Shown piece after piece: positions 35,526-47,424 of a stretch of 64,000 nt of DNA. Both the position numbers and the translations under genes were made by a program. The stretch covers positions 22,217,752 through 22,281,751 of the forward strand of contig CM034237.1 in assembly GCA_019916065.1 (NCBI GenBank), given 5' to 3'. Numbering within the stretch: the first letter of the stretch is position 1; each line of letters begins with the position of its first letter. The notes beneath the pieces were generated by a model. That model saw nothing but the letters and a program-made list of their open reading frames with translations. It was not told where the DNA came from and ran no database searches. Source of the DNA: Vitellaria paradoxa (lineage: Eukaryota; Streptophyta; Magnoliopsida; Ericales; Sapotaceae).

Positions 35526-36824
35526 ATGAGCTTTTGGACTCGTGGTGAAAACGGTCGATTAGAACGTTCCGAGATCCTAAATCCACTCTTTGAACCTGAA
35601 AGTCCTTTAGGAGAACTTCCAAATCTTAGAATTCCTAATCCACCTTTGGAAATGGCTGAAGAACAAGCTGTTGCAGCAAGAGGATCCATGAGGGATATCT
35701 TGCAGCAAAATAGACATACTCCTGAATCCTATATAGTGTGGCCTGAAAACCACACTTTCCACTTTAAACCAGGAATGATCCAATTGTTACCTACTTTCCA
35801 TAGTATGGATTCTGAAAATCCATACGATCACTTAACGCGCTTTAGGAATATTTGTGTCACCATAAAGGATCAGGGATGCCCATTAGAGTTAGTGTTCCTT
35901 AAGCTCTTCCCGTTTTCTTTGCAAGATAAGGCTGCTAGATCGTTTGAATTCTTACCATCTAATTCCATTCACACACGGGATGAAATGCAAGCCAAGTTTT
36001 TAAAGAAATTCTTCCCACCTAATAGAACTGATGCAATACAGCATCAAATTCTAAACTTTGCTCCGCAACATGGTGAGACATTTTATCAAAGCTGGGAGAG
36101 ATCCAAAACTCTCTTACATTCTTATCTTCACCATGGTTTTGAGGTTTGGCATCTAGCAAGTATCTTTTACGAATCACTCATGCCACAATTAAAACAATTT
36201 GTGGAGACAATGTGCAATGGGCAGTTTTACGATAAAACTCCCGAAGAAGCTTATGAATACTTCGAATTTTTAGCCGAAAATGCATAAACATGGGACACCA
36301 CGGGATCTCATAATACTCAGAATGCTAGTGGTCCTTCTATTCGAGGTTTGCATCACTTGAATGAAACTGATGACCTTAAGGCAAGAATAGCAATATTGAC
36401 TCGAGAAATTGAGACCCTTAAAATTAAAAAGGACACACCAATAGTCAAAGAACCCGTAGCGAATGTCTGTTGTGTAGCCTGTGATAGCCAATCTCATAAA
36501 ACGGATGATTGTCCTAGTATGCCCATGTGTAGAGAAGTTGTGCAGAATCAGTTATCTAGTGAACTCCCTATCCATGTTATAAACCAATACCGACCTCCAT
36601 ATCGTGGATAAAATTTGGGGGGAAATCTGTATTCCGAAAAATATAATCTAGCCGTGAGGAACCATCCAAATTTCAGTTGGAGAAATGAGGGAGCTCAAAT
36701 GCCACAACCTTATCATACTCCATCTCATCTAACTCCTCTGGTTCCAATCACTAATCCAGGATTGCCTCAGAATGCAGGCCTTCACATTATACTCCATATA
36801 TTCCCCCAAATAAGAGGTCCATAG
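35526..36824 (+). pseudogene. Element B gag, three nonsense or frame breaks
   Basis: The ATG at 35526 starts MSFWTRGENGR. The capsid region (FPFSLQDKAARSFEFLPS, KKFFPPNRTDAIQHQ, FVETMCNGQFYDKTPEEA) belongs to the plant retrotransposon gag family. A coiled LKARIAILTREIETLKIKK stretch precedes a CCHC knuckle (CVACDSQSHKTDDC, about 36475). TAA codons at 36285 and 36609 stand where element A has CAA. A frame slip near 36780 ends the frame. The product would assemble particles and bind the element RNA. Confidence 0.85.
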
Positions 36825-36987
36825 AAGAAACACTACAACAGTTTATGAACACATAATCCACACTTTGGGCTCAAAACAATAGAACTTTGGACAACATTAA
36901 GGGGCAATTGACTCTTTTAACTCAAACTTTAACTGCACAACCTAAAGGTCAATTCCCTGCTCAACCACGTCCAAATCCAACAGCCAA

Positions 36988-39900
36988 GTGAAAATTGTTG
37001 AAGGGTCTTCCAATATGCCTGGCAATATTGAGCAAGTACAAAACATCACGACGCTTAGGAGTGGTAAAACTATAGATAAAACCATACACCCTAAGATGGT
37101 TGAGATTAGGGAAGAGTTGGAACCTAAGCGGATGTTGGAAAATAATAGAAGGGAAGGAAAACAACCTATAACCAAGGAAGAAGGGGAGTCTGAGAAAGAG
37201 GAAAGGAAGGAAGAAAAAGGAAAGGAACCAAGAGGAAAAGAAGGAGAACCAATGTTAGTACCCAAAGAGTACGTCCCTAAAGCTCCATTCTCTCAAAGGC
37301 TCTTAAAAGCTAAGAAAGAAGCTCAAACAGCTGAATTGCTAGAGGTTTTTAAACAAGTGAAAATCAATATACCTCTTTTAGATGCAATTAAGCAAATCCC
37401 AGTTTATGCAAAATTCTTGAAAGAGCTATGCACTGTAAAAAAGGGACTAAACGTTAAGGAAAAAGCTTTCCTAATCGAACAAGCAAGTGCTATTCTTCAA
37501 TGTCGTACTCCCCTGAAATATAAGGACCCAGGTTGTCCTACTATTTCTTGCTATATAGGGGAGTTCTTTATTAGTCGAGCACTTCTTGATTTAGGAGCTA
37601 GTGTGAACTTACTTCCCTATTCAGTGTATGAACAACTGGGCTTGGGAGAGATAAAACCTACCCGTGTAACTTTACAACTTGCTGATAGATCTATTAAAGT
37701 CCCACGCGGTATAGTTGAAGATGTACTGGTGCAAGTGGAAAACTTCTACTTTCCAGTGGATTTTATAATCCTTGATTCCCAACTACTCACCAGTTTATCC
37801 GCGCCAGACCAGACACCAGTAATTCTTGGACGACCATTCCTAGCAACTTCAAATGCTTTAATTAACTGTAGGAATGGGTCCATGAAGATGTATTTTGGTA
37901 ATATTGAGTTTGAAACGATCATTTTTCATGTTACTAAGCAACCAAAAGAGGTGTCTAAGATTCAAGAAGTAGATGTAGTAGAGACCATAGTGCAAGATTA
38001 CATTGATTGTGAATTTTTTTATGATCCTTTAGAAAGGATATTGTGTTGCAATATGGAGAAGGGAGATCCTATGATCCATGGCAAAGTGAGTATAATGATC
38101 TATGATTACTTAGATGTTTGCCCCATAATGCCTATAGGTAATTGGTTACCAATGTTTGAAAGTTTGGGGCCACTCCTGAATAAAGCTCAATCGTCCAATG
38201 AGAAAGCACCAAGTCCTGATAGGAAACCTTTACCTCCTAGTTTGAAATATACTTTTCTAGGTGAAGGCAAAACATACCCTGTAGTTATTTCCTCTGAATT
38301 AACTACTGAACAAGAGCGCACGTTGCTAGACCTTCTACAAACCCATAAAAAGGCATTGGGGTGGTCTGTGGCAGACTTAACAGGTATAAGTCCACTCCTT
38401 TGCACACGTCGTATATATTTGGAAGAGGGTGCCAAGCCAGTCCGATAAATGCAAAGAAGGCTCAATCCTAATACAAAAGAGGTAATACAGCCTGAGGTAT
38501 TAAAGTTCCTTGATGTAGGGATAATTTACCCAATTTCTGATTTGCAATGGGTAAGTCCCACTCAAGTCGTACCTAAGAAGTTAGGTATTACTGTAGTTCG
38601 AAATGAAAACAATGAGCTAGTCCCAACGCCAGTGCAAACTGGTTGGCTAGTCTACATTGATTATAGGAAACTCATTGCAGTTACTAGAAAAGACCACTTC
38701 CCTCTTCCATTCTTAGATCAGGTGTTGGAAAGAGTGGCTGGACATGCATACTATTGTTTCCTAGATGGCTATTCAGGTTATAATCAAATAGAGGTAGCTC
38801 TAGAGGACCAATCCAAAACTACATTCACTTGTCCCTTTGGCACCTTCACGTATAAACGAATGCCGTTTGGCCTGTGTAACGCTCCTACCACCTTTCAACG
38901 CTGCATGATTAGTATATTTAGTGAAATGGTAGAAGAAATTGTCGAAGTCTTTATGGACGATTTCTCTGTTTATGGAGACTCATTTGAGCAGTGTTTACAA
39001 CACCCTGATCTCGTTTTAACATGATGTGAGGAAAAGAACCTTGTGCTTAATTGGGAAAAGTGTCACTTCATGGTGACACAAGGCATAGTAGTAGGGCACA
39101 TAGTTTCTAAAGATAGCATCCAGGTAGATCAAGCTAAGATAGAACTGATACAAAAGCTTCCCACCCCTCAATCAGTAAAGGATATCAGATCCTTCCTGGG
39201 GCATGCTGGGTTCTATCGAAGATTTATTCAGTCATTCAGCGAGATTTCCAGACCCTTGTGTCATTTACTAACACAAGACACCTCATTTGAATTGACTGAT
39301 CAATGCCAGCAAGCTTTTGATAAACTCAAGGGATGTCTAACTACAGCTCCTATATTACAATCCCCTGACTGGTCACTACCCTTTGAACTCATGTATGATG
39401 CTAGTGACCATGCTATTGGAGCTGTGTTAGGACAAAGAAGAGATAAAAAGGCGCATGTCATTTATTACGCTAGTAAAACCCTTAATGACGCGCAAAAGAA
39501 TTACACGACAACTGAAAGGAATTATTAGCAGTTGTCTTCGCCCTTGAGAAATTTAGATCTTATCTCATTAGTTCAACAATTATCGTTTTTACTGACCATT
39601 CCGCACTTAAGTACTTGTTGACCAAACAAGAGGCCAAACCACGATTAATTCGATGGATTCTGTTGTTGCAAGAGTTTGACCTTGAAATAAGAGATAAGAA
39701 GGGTGTGGAGAACGTGGTGGCGGATCATTTGTCATGTTTACCGGTCGAAGTTTATTCCAAAGATGATATTCCAATTAATGATAGCTTCCCGGATGAACAG
39801 TTGTTTCATGTGTAAGCAATAACAGCTTCCAACCCACCTTGGTACGCTGATATTGCTAATTACTTGTGACAGGTAAAATCCCAATTGAATGGCATTCCAA

Positions 39901-41130
39901 GGATAGGAAGAAATTCCTTAGAAATGTTAGAGTTTTCTTGTGGGATGATCCGTACCTATTTGAATATTGTCCTGATCAGGTTATTCGACGATGTATTCCT
40001 GAATGGAAAGTTCCAGGGATAATAGAGTTCTGTCATTCTCAGGCGTGTGGTGGCCATTTTTCCACAAATAAAACTTCTGCCAAGATTTTACAATGTGGAT
40101 TTTACTGGTCTACGTTATTCAAAGATGTTCATCAATTCTGTACCACCTGTGATCGATGTCAACGTTTAGGTAGCTTGACCGAAGGAACATGATGCCTCTA
40201 TCCCCTATTCTTGTGTTAGAAGTATTTGATTGTTGGGGAATAGACTTCATGGGCCCTTTTCCAATCTCTTTTGGGTATGAATTCATCTTGGTAGGGGTTG
40301 ACTACGTGTCTAAATGGGTAGAAGCAGTAGCAACTAAGACGAATGACCATAAAGTAGTGCTCAAATTCCTCCATGAAAACATATTTTCACATTTCAGAGT
40401 ACCGCGAGCAATAATTAGTGATGGAGGAAAACATTTCTACAATCGACCAGTAGGAACTCTACTGCTTAAACATGAGGTGGCGCATAAGGTAAGTACTTCT
40501 TATCATCCCCAAACAAGTGGCCAAGTGGAGCTAGCAAATAGAGAGATCAAACAAATCTTAGAAAAGACGGTTAATCCTAACCACAAGGATTGGTCACTAA
40601 GGTTGATAGATTCCCTGTGGGCATATCGTACGGCATACAAAACTAATTTGGGAATGTCACCTTATCGATTAGTTTATGGGAAGCCATGCCATTTGCCCGT
40701 AGAATTAGAGCATAAATCATATTGGGCAATTAAACAGTTTAATGCTAATACTGATGAAGCAGGGCTACATTGTAAACTACAAATTGCAGAAATGGATGAG
40801 CTACGAAATGATGCCTATGAAAATGCCTTAATTTCAAAGGCTAAGATGAAGAAAGTTCATGACCAACACATTGCGAGACGATCATTCCATGAAGGTCAGA
40901 AAGTACTTCTTTATCGATCACGATTGCACTTATTTTCGGGTAAACTACAATCTAAATGGTCAGGCCCTTTCATTGTAACACATGTGTCACACCATGGAGC
41001 CATTGAAATTGAAAACCCGAAGAATAGGCATTGATTTAAAGTGAATAGGCATCGATTAAAACCATATTTAGAGAAGTTTGTGGGTTTAATTGAAACTTGG
41101 GATCTTTTGGATCCTCCTCCTTATGAATAA
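36988..41130 (+). pseudogene. Element B pol: protease, RT, RNase H, integrase
   Basis: Starting in a Lys/Glu-rich linker, it contains the protease (LLDLGASVNLLPYS, about 37580). RT follows, with FCPFGT-type fingers, FGLCNAPTTFQ and catalytic FMDDFSVYG (about 38953), then RNase H (DASDHAIGAVLGQ, about 39400). Integrase has the zinc region ending CTTCDRCQ (about 40150) and the D,D,E set in [16 protein letters not shown] and [10 protein letters not shown]. The sequence ends DPPPYE at 41127. Breaks: TAA at 38446 (CAA in A), TGA at 39022, a slip near 39522, a slip near 39865, a slip near 40185, and TGA at 41032 (CGA in A). Catalytic residues survive, so decay is recent compared with the copia element. 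Confidence 0.9.
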
Positions 41131-42086
41131 GTTCACATTCAAGAGCCTTTTGTTGTATATTAATTAGGATAGTTATTAAAGTTTTTTTTTTAGGGTAATT
41201 TTATTAGGAATTTAGTTTAATTATTTTCCATTTTATTTTATTTTAATTTAGTTTTGTTTTATTTTTAAAAAAAAAGGGAAAAGGACCAAAAATTCATCCA
41301 AAAAGGGTACTGCCGGTCCGGACGCCCTTCGGCCGGTCCGGACGGCAGTAGGTTTCCTTTGGTTGCTCTCTTCAGCTGGTCCGGACACCCCCTAGCCGGT
41401 TTGGACACCTGGGCAATTAAAACCCAGCTTTTCCTTTTTCTTTTGCCCGATCCCCTCTTCTCTCTACCTCCCACTGTTGATTCCTTCACACCCAAACACT
41501 TCCTCTTTGATCCAAAGCTCTCCAAGGCCACGGGCTGCTGGAATTTTTGGGATTTTGCCGCAATTTCTTTGCTTTCTTCCAGCTTTTGGGTTCTTCCACA
41601 TGAGGTGAGTCTTCTTCTTCCTCCATAGAAGCCCTAGCTTCAAGTTTGAAAGATGTAGAGCTCATCTTCTCAAATTGGTCCGCGAGTTCCAATCTTCTTG
41701 GTTTTTAAAGGTTTTTCTCCATCCATGGGACCCCTTAATCTTAGATAACCAAATTCTTTGTCAAGCATGGAACCCATCCGTGGGTCCTCATGCCTCTCCA
41801 CGAGTGGAAGTATGGTTAACCAAAATGAGTTTTTGTTCCCTCAATAAATCTCCCTTTCATGCTTAATTGGTGTTTTGTCAATGATTCTCAAAGGTAGGAC
41901 CCAAAGATTTTGGGAATACACCATACCCATCACCATTGGAGGACATGAACTAAGGCTTGGTCTCATGAACATTTTTCTTACGTTTTAGCTAATATTCTCA
42001 TGCTTAATTAGAAGTGGGCCACTGAATTTGTGTGGACATAGGACTTGCTCTAATTATGTTACCAATATTCATTTTTGATTAGTGCA
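41131..42086 (+). other. Element B pol-ORF2 intergenic region with paired palindromes
   Basis: At 41310-41350 arms TACTGCC and GGCAGTA enclose two GGTCCGGAC palindromes. Two further copies, GGTCCGGACACC and GGTTTGGACACC, follow at about 41379-41410. Downstream there is a pyrimidine-rich stretch, a donor-like GAG/GTGAGT at 41605, and an acceptor-like TTGATTAG just before the ORF2 start. The layout resembles a leader with an intron, so ORF2 may be expressed from a spliced or separately initiated RNA. This is inference. Confidence 0.5.
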
Positions 42087-43114
42087 ATGCCATCAAGGAC
42101 AAAGCACCGAGCTCATAGGCAACTTGGATCCCCATCCTATGATAGTGACCAATTTTGGGGAGACGATGCAGAAAAACAGTATGATGAGGTGTGGTGTCAC
42201 AAACCCGTGGTGGTGGAGAGGGTTTGGAGAATTTACCAATTCCATAGCGAGGAATTTCTACTCCTCCAAAATTTTGAGGGCCGGCAATGGTTACACATTA
42301 CCCAATTCCAAGCCTCGTGTGTTTCCGATGTTGTGCGTGAATTCTTTGCAAACATACGAGAAGATTCTATAACCAAGAGAAAAGGGAGAGAGCAGCTCAC
42401 AAGATGGGTCCGAGGAGTTGAAATTAAGTTAACACCAAATGATTTTGCGGAGATATTTCAATTACCTCGTGTGCCACACCCGAAATTTTCCTATTACAAT
42501 AAAAGGGGGCCTCCACTGAATGTAATAGCAGGGGAAGTCCTGATTGACAACCAGGAGTGGGCCAGTGAACATAGAAAACCAGTCTCCGCTTTAACTGCTA
42601 AGTATTGGGCCTTGCACATGTTCTCTTGCACCAATCTTTTGCCCCAAAATAAGAACTCAAACTGTAGTCCCGCACGAGCCCGTTTGATCTTTGCGATTGG
42701 GACGGGAATGACCATAGATTTACCTTCTTTCATTTGGCACCACATTGTTTTTACTTTTGAGCAAAAAGGAAGGCAGTCTGGTATTCCTTTTGGTGGAGCC
42801 CTCACTGAGATTTTCCAGCGGAAAGGTGCACAGATACCCTCAGATTTGCCTATAGCTCCCCGACTTCAACCCTAACGGCTACCTCATATGCAAAGTCTAG
42901 GGGAAATGTGGCAAAGAGTAAGAAGAATAAGTGATCAGAGGAGGGTAGCTCTGAGCATCCTTGGGATGAGGTGGAGGAAAAAGATGATGGGCCTGAAATT
43001 TCCATGGAAGACTTGATGGTGCAAATAAACCGTGTGCAGCACAATCAGGAGGTGGATCATGGATATATTCTGAGTTTACAAAATCGACAAATGGCCATGC
43101 AGCAAGAGCAGTAG
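42087..43114 (+). pseudogene. Element B ORF2 (env position), one frameshift
   Basis: The ATG at 42087 lies 4 nt after an acceptor-like TTGATTAG, and element A has the same arrangement. The product begins MPSRTKHRAHRQLG. It contains RQWLHITQFQASCV, VREFFANIRE, LTPNDFAEIFQLPRV, ALHMFSCTNLLPQN and IPFGGALTEIFQRKGAQ. It resembles proteins annotated as putative plant transposon proteins found after integrase in Athila-type elements; that comparison is from memory. I see no signal peptide or membrane span, so an envelope role is not supported. A frame slip near 42873 separates a charged C-terminal part (EEGSSEHPWDEVEEKDDG) ending at 43114. The function is unknown. Confidence 0.7.
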
Positions 43115-43495
43115 ACACAGACTCATCTCATACAGTGCATCCTAAATCACCTTCGTGATTCTCATCACCCTCCACCACAGAATTAGAGGAGTTCTTTCTT
43201 TTGTGTTTTTTTTTTTTTTTCTTTCTTATGTCTTGGTGTTTCTTTATTTCATTGTCAGTTGACAACAGTTTTGCGAGTTAGGTATGAATTGCTGGTTTAA
43301 CTTTGTACTCCTAAACTCGGTTATTTCTCTTAATAGCATGGGATTGTTTTGCTTTTATTTTATTTCTTTTTGTTAGAATTATGTTAAGTTTGTGGATTAA
43401 TTGCTTCTTGATTGCAAGATCTTTATTGTCTTATGCTTTAAATGCTTTACTTGTGTGATTTCTGCAAGTACAGGTACACTTTAACTACTTTACAC

Positions 43496-44070
43496 ATGGA
43501 TGTCACTCATGCTGATGATGTGGGTAGTGTCAGGGTCACAAGCGTAAGTGGGAAAGTTTGTCAATTAGTAGTAAGGATGAGAGTGGCCTTGCGAGTGATT
43601 CTGAGAGCTCTCTTATGAGTTCTGAGTATAATTTGAGTGCTTGGTCTGACAATTTATTTATAGAAGGTGATGTATTACCTTTAGCTGAATATGTTCCCCC
43701 TCTTTTCGCTTTAGCACCTCATCAATTTTTTGAGGCTGCCTGGTGGGCTGAAGCCGACTTAGAAATAAATGTTAGAATGGAATGGGCAGAAATTGATATA
43801 GCTCTAGAGTGGCCTGATGCCCCACTCACTGACTGTGACTACCTGTCTATTATGTCATCTAAAGATTCTTCTACTTGGGATGATATGCAAGCCTTAGAAG
43901 ATGTACCTGATAAAAATGGTAAGTATGACGACAGTGACCTAACTGCGAAGCCCATTAAGTCACCTTCATCGTGGGAGTTTTCACACATGATTTCTCCTTT
44001 TCTTCATGATGCGCTTACTTCAATTGATGATGACATGAGGTATTATCCATGCTTTTCTTTATCTTTCTAG
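43496..44070 (+). pseudogene. Element B ORF3, acidic protein of unknown function
   Basis: The probable ATG at 43496 follows an acceptor-like CAAGTACAG. One frame slip occurs before 43558, after which the frame is open to 44070. It is strongly acidic and serine-rich (ASDSESSLMSSEYNLSAW), then Trp-rich: WWAEADLEINVRMEWAEI and ALEWPDAP. No known domain was recognised. The same protein occurs in element A, aligned through MEWAEI, so it is a conserved family gene and not a chance ORF. The role is unknown; acidic partner or regulator is only a guess. Confidence 0.65.
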
Positions 44071-45777
44071 ATTTATCTTTTATTGTTTTTCTTTTCCATA
44101 TTGTCATTCTTCATTTTCTGTCATTAGTCACTGGTCATTCTATTTATATGCACTACTCATCCCCTTTTCTTATTCAGTTACGTTTCATAAAACACATTGG
44201 GGACAATGTGTAACTTTAGTTGGGGGAGAGCATGTTACATTGCATTGCATAATCAGCATTTTTGACATTTAGTGACTAATGTGAGGGTGTATAACTAGTT
44301 TGAGGATGGTAGTAATCATGGAAATAAGGAATGTTTCGATTTTCATTTGTGAGTAGGTAACTAAAGTAAGAAATTGAGTATAAATTTTTCAAATGTCTAG
44401 TAGACGCTTTACTTGAGATCAAGGGAATTTCAGTATGTTAGGGAGTAGAGTTCATGAAACTTAGTCCATCATGTATGCGAAGACACAGGTGGAGACTTAA
44501 GAACCTCTTGTTGTGAAATTTTGAGCCTATAACTGTTATTTTCTTGAGAGGACTGAACATAATGCTTCCTATTATATTTTCTTTCATCTCACTTTTCTTT
44601 TTAAGCTTCATTACATTAATTTGTTTTGGAATCTAATGCAACAAGTTACTGTTTTTCTATTTGCATGAATGGATCATTAATTCTGAAGAAAATGGTGATA
44701 ACCTAGGGAATGATGTTAGGCCATCATTGGAACATTTGAAAACCTATATCCCTTCTTTCTAAATTGTTACCTTTGGAGCCAAGTTGAAACCTTCAGAATA
44801 AATAGTTGATTAATTTTTTTGGACCCACAAAGTTAACCCTTTTAACCTTAGATATATAGGAGCCAACCCTTGCATGTCATGGGATGTCTTGGCAATTTTT
44901 AGAAAGGTGTATAAGGGAAAGATTGGGGGTTACAAAAAAAAAAGAAAAAAAAAAGAGATTCAATGTTGGTATTCAAGGAGTAGAAAGGAGAAAGTTAGGG
45001 GGAGAGTTGTGAGTAGACTAGCATTCCAATCATAGGGCATGCACTTTGAATTTCCATATCCATTGTTTGCTCAAACCATAACCCCCAGACCCCATTACAA
45101 CCTAGAAAAGACCTAACGAACTTTGGGTGAAGATCATTTTTCTTTTAGAACTTTTATCCATTTCATGTGAAAGATTGTGGTTTTCTTGTGCTTGCATTAA
45201 TACATTCCATCCATGAAGCTATATATTGTTTTGCACTTTATTTGATTATCTCATTCCGTAATTGGGGTTCATTACAATTATTTGAATTTGCATTCTTGCA
45301 TGAACCATGAGAGTAAACCTCATCGAGTGAATTTTCATTTGAGAGTGAACATCTAAGTGAGATTTGAAGTCAAAACTATAGTCTTCGAGCATGCAAAATA
45401 GGCATGATGATTGGATAATATGAACTTTCATTCTGGACTTTACATGATCAACATAGGAAGAGAGTCTCATTACATTAGGAGAATTTATGCAAGAATTCAA
45501 GCTTAAGTCATCTATTTCATAATTAAACTTAAAGCATGAGTTATCAAAATGATTGTTTACCATCCCTTAAGCTAGTCTAAGAATTTTGAGGGTAGATTCA
45601 CTGCAAACCCCTACGAGACTTTACTCGTCCACTAGGGGAAACCTAGGGGTTTAAAAGGCTTGCTACACGTAGCTAAGTGTACCCGTGTTTCTGACGAAAA
45701 GAGAAATAGGACAGTAGAACATTTCATTTTAAAATAAAACCATTACTAGGGACTAGTAATGCTCTAGTTGGGGGGTG
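44071..45777 (+). other. Element B 3' noncoding domain
   Basis: It holds the palindrome with arms CACATTG and CAATGTG at 44193-44210, followed by a purine tract GTTGGGGGAGAG (about 44219), an A-rich tract at 44933-44957, a block near 45085-45120 (ATTACAACCTAGAAAAGACC), ATTTGAAGTCAAAAC near 45361, and a block at 45598-45720 leading to the terminal hairpin. Each of these has a counterpart in the same order in elements A and C. Confidence 0.75.
45741..45761 (+). other. Pre-LTR hairpin of element B
   Basis: Arms CATTACTAG and CTAGTAATG pair perfectly around GGA. The 3' LTR begins after 16 nt containing the polypurine tract. Elements A and C have GC in place of the central AT pair, a compensatory change. 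Confidence 0.75.
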
Positions 45778-47424
45778 TGATTACACTTGAAAAGTGTAAG
45801 CGCAAGACCTTTGTTTTAGTTTAAATTCATGCATTTTCTTGTTAAATTCATGCTTTTATTAATTTCTAAAACTAATTATGTTTATTTTTCTTAATTGTAG
45901 GGAAAACGGTGAAATAAAAGCAATTTGGAGCGTTGAAAATGAAGAAAAGACGAAGAATAGCTCAAGGTGCAAGTGCTGGAAGGGGGGTGTCCGGACACCT
46001 TCAGGACACCCGAGTGCAGAGTCCCCCTTGGAGCCTACTGCCGTTCGGACACCTTCAGGACACCCGAGTGCAGAGTCCCCCTTGGAGCCTACTGTCGTCC
46101 GGACACCTTCAGGACACCTGGACACGCGGAAGGCAATTTATTTTCTCAATTTTAGGGCTTTCTCTTGGGGGTTATAAATACCCATTGAACAGCCATTCTA
46201 GGGGACTTCTCCTCTTCTTTTCCTCTGACTTTTCAAGAGATTTTTAGGGTTTTTAGATTCTTTATTTTTTCATTCTTTTGTAAGATGATTTCAAGACTTA
46301 TTGTTGCCGTTTGTCGGATTGCTTCGGTGTTGTTCATTGTTCGTCATTCTTTTGATGCATTGAAGTACTGTATTTAAAGTTTTGATTTTAATAATAGTTT
46401 CTTTCAATTTAATCTTCATCTAAATCTCTTGCTTCTTGAATATTTATTGATTTATTTGAATGAATGTTGATTTAATATTAGAGTAGGTTTATTTTCTGCA
46501 AGTATAAGTTTTTGTCTAGATTTCTTCTTCTAAAACCATCTATTTTTAGATTGATTTATTGTTAATTGAATGGATTCTTTAACTATGATAGCGTAGATTT
46601 CTTTTCCTTGATTTAACTTCATAGGGAGGGTGGAATGGTTTATTTATGTTTGTGCTAGGTTTTTGCAGATGATTACGCAAACGCATGAACTTCTATGAAA
46701 ACTCCTCAAATCTGGTTTTCTATTTCAAGAACTATCAAAAACAAAAACTTTTGATCATATTCAGGAAATCATTGATAAAAGTTTTTGAAACTTTAATTTT
46801 CTTGAAGAATCTTGAAACTAAAAACTAGGGTTTGAAACCATAAGTGTTCTTTTAAAGAAAAATCTTTCCGATTTCATAATCCATAAGACGTGAGTATGAA
46901 GTCATGTATTGTGTTTTTAAAGAACTTTAATGAAGACATCTTCCAATTGATTTTTCCATTCGACGTGAAATTTTAATTGGTAACCGAGGCACAACGTAAA
47001 TTGATTTCATTCCACCTGAACTTGAATGTTAAATCAAGGATTTTATTTCATTGAATTTAACTCATTAAATTAATTGCTCATTCTTGCAATCTTGATTAGG
47101 ATAGAAGTTTTCTTTAAATCTTGAATGCATAATTAAGTATTTCTGAAATTACAAAATCTTTTCATTCAAGAATTTCTTTTCTTTGCAACTTTCTTTATTT
47201 AATTCTTGTTTAGGTTTAGTTATGTTTTAAACTTTCCAATTTTTGAATTTAGGTAGAAAACTTTTGAAATTTCCTAGTTTCTTTTGAATTTTGAACATTC
47301 TTGATAACCTAGAAACTATAACTTAGGTTCCTTGTGGATTCGACCTCAGACTTACTGAGTTAAAACTACACCGCACACCCTTGCACTTGGGGGTTAGTTT
47401 AGACGCACATTCTAATAGCGGTCA
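45778..47424 (+). repeat. Element B 3' LTR
   Basis: It starts TGATTACACTTG after polypurine GTTGGGGGGTG and ends AATAGCGGTCA. It is followed by TSD TTACC at 47425-47429. Confidence 0.92.

Larger units (their letters stand above)
33652..47424 (+). mobile_element. Element B: complete Ty3/gypsy retrotransposon, Athila-like layout
   Basis: 13.8 kb, with two LTRs (1660 and 1647 bp), tRNA-Asp primer site, gag, pol (PR-RT-RH-IN), ORF2, ORF3, a long 3' noncoding region, hairpin and polypurine tract. TSD TTACC. The LTR pair shows about 15 differences in the first 440 bp and fewer afterwards by eye, so it is younger than A. The frames carry several stops and 1-nt slips. It is closely related to A in coding and 3' noncoding sequence but has a different U3. 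Confidence 0.92.

Noticed and set aside
42087..43114. ORF2 as a retroviral-type envelope protein
   Set aside because: No signal peptide, membrane segment or glycosylated ectodomain pattern is visible. Only the position after integrase suggests it.
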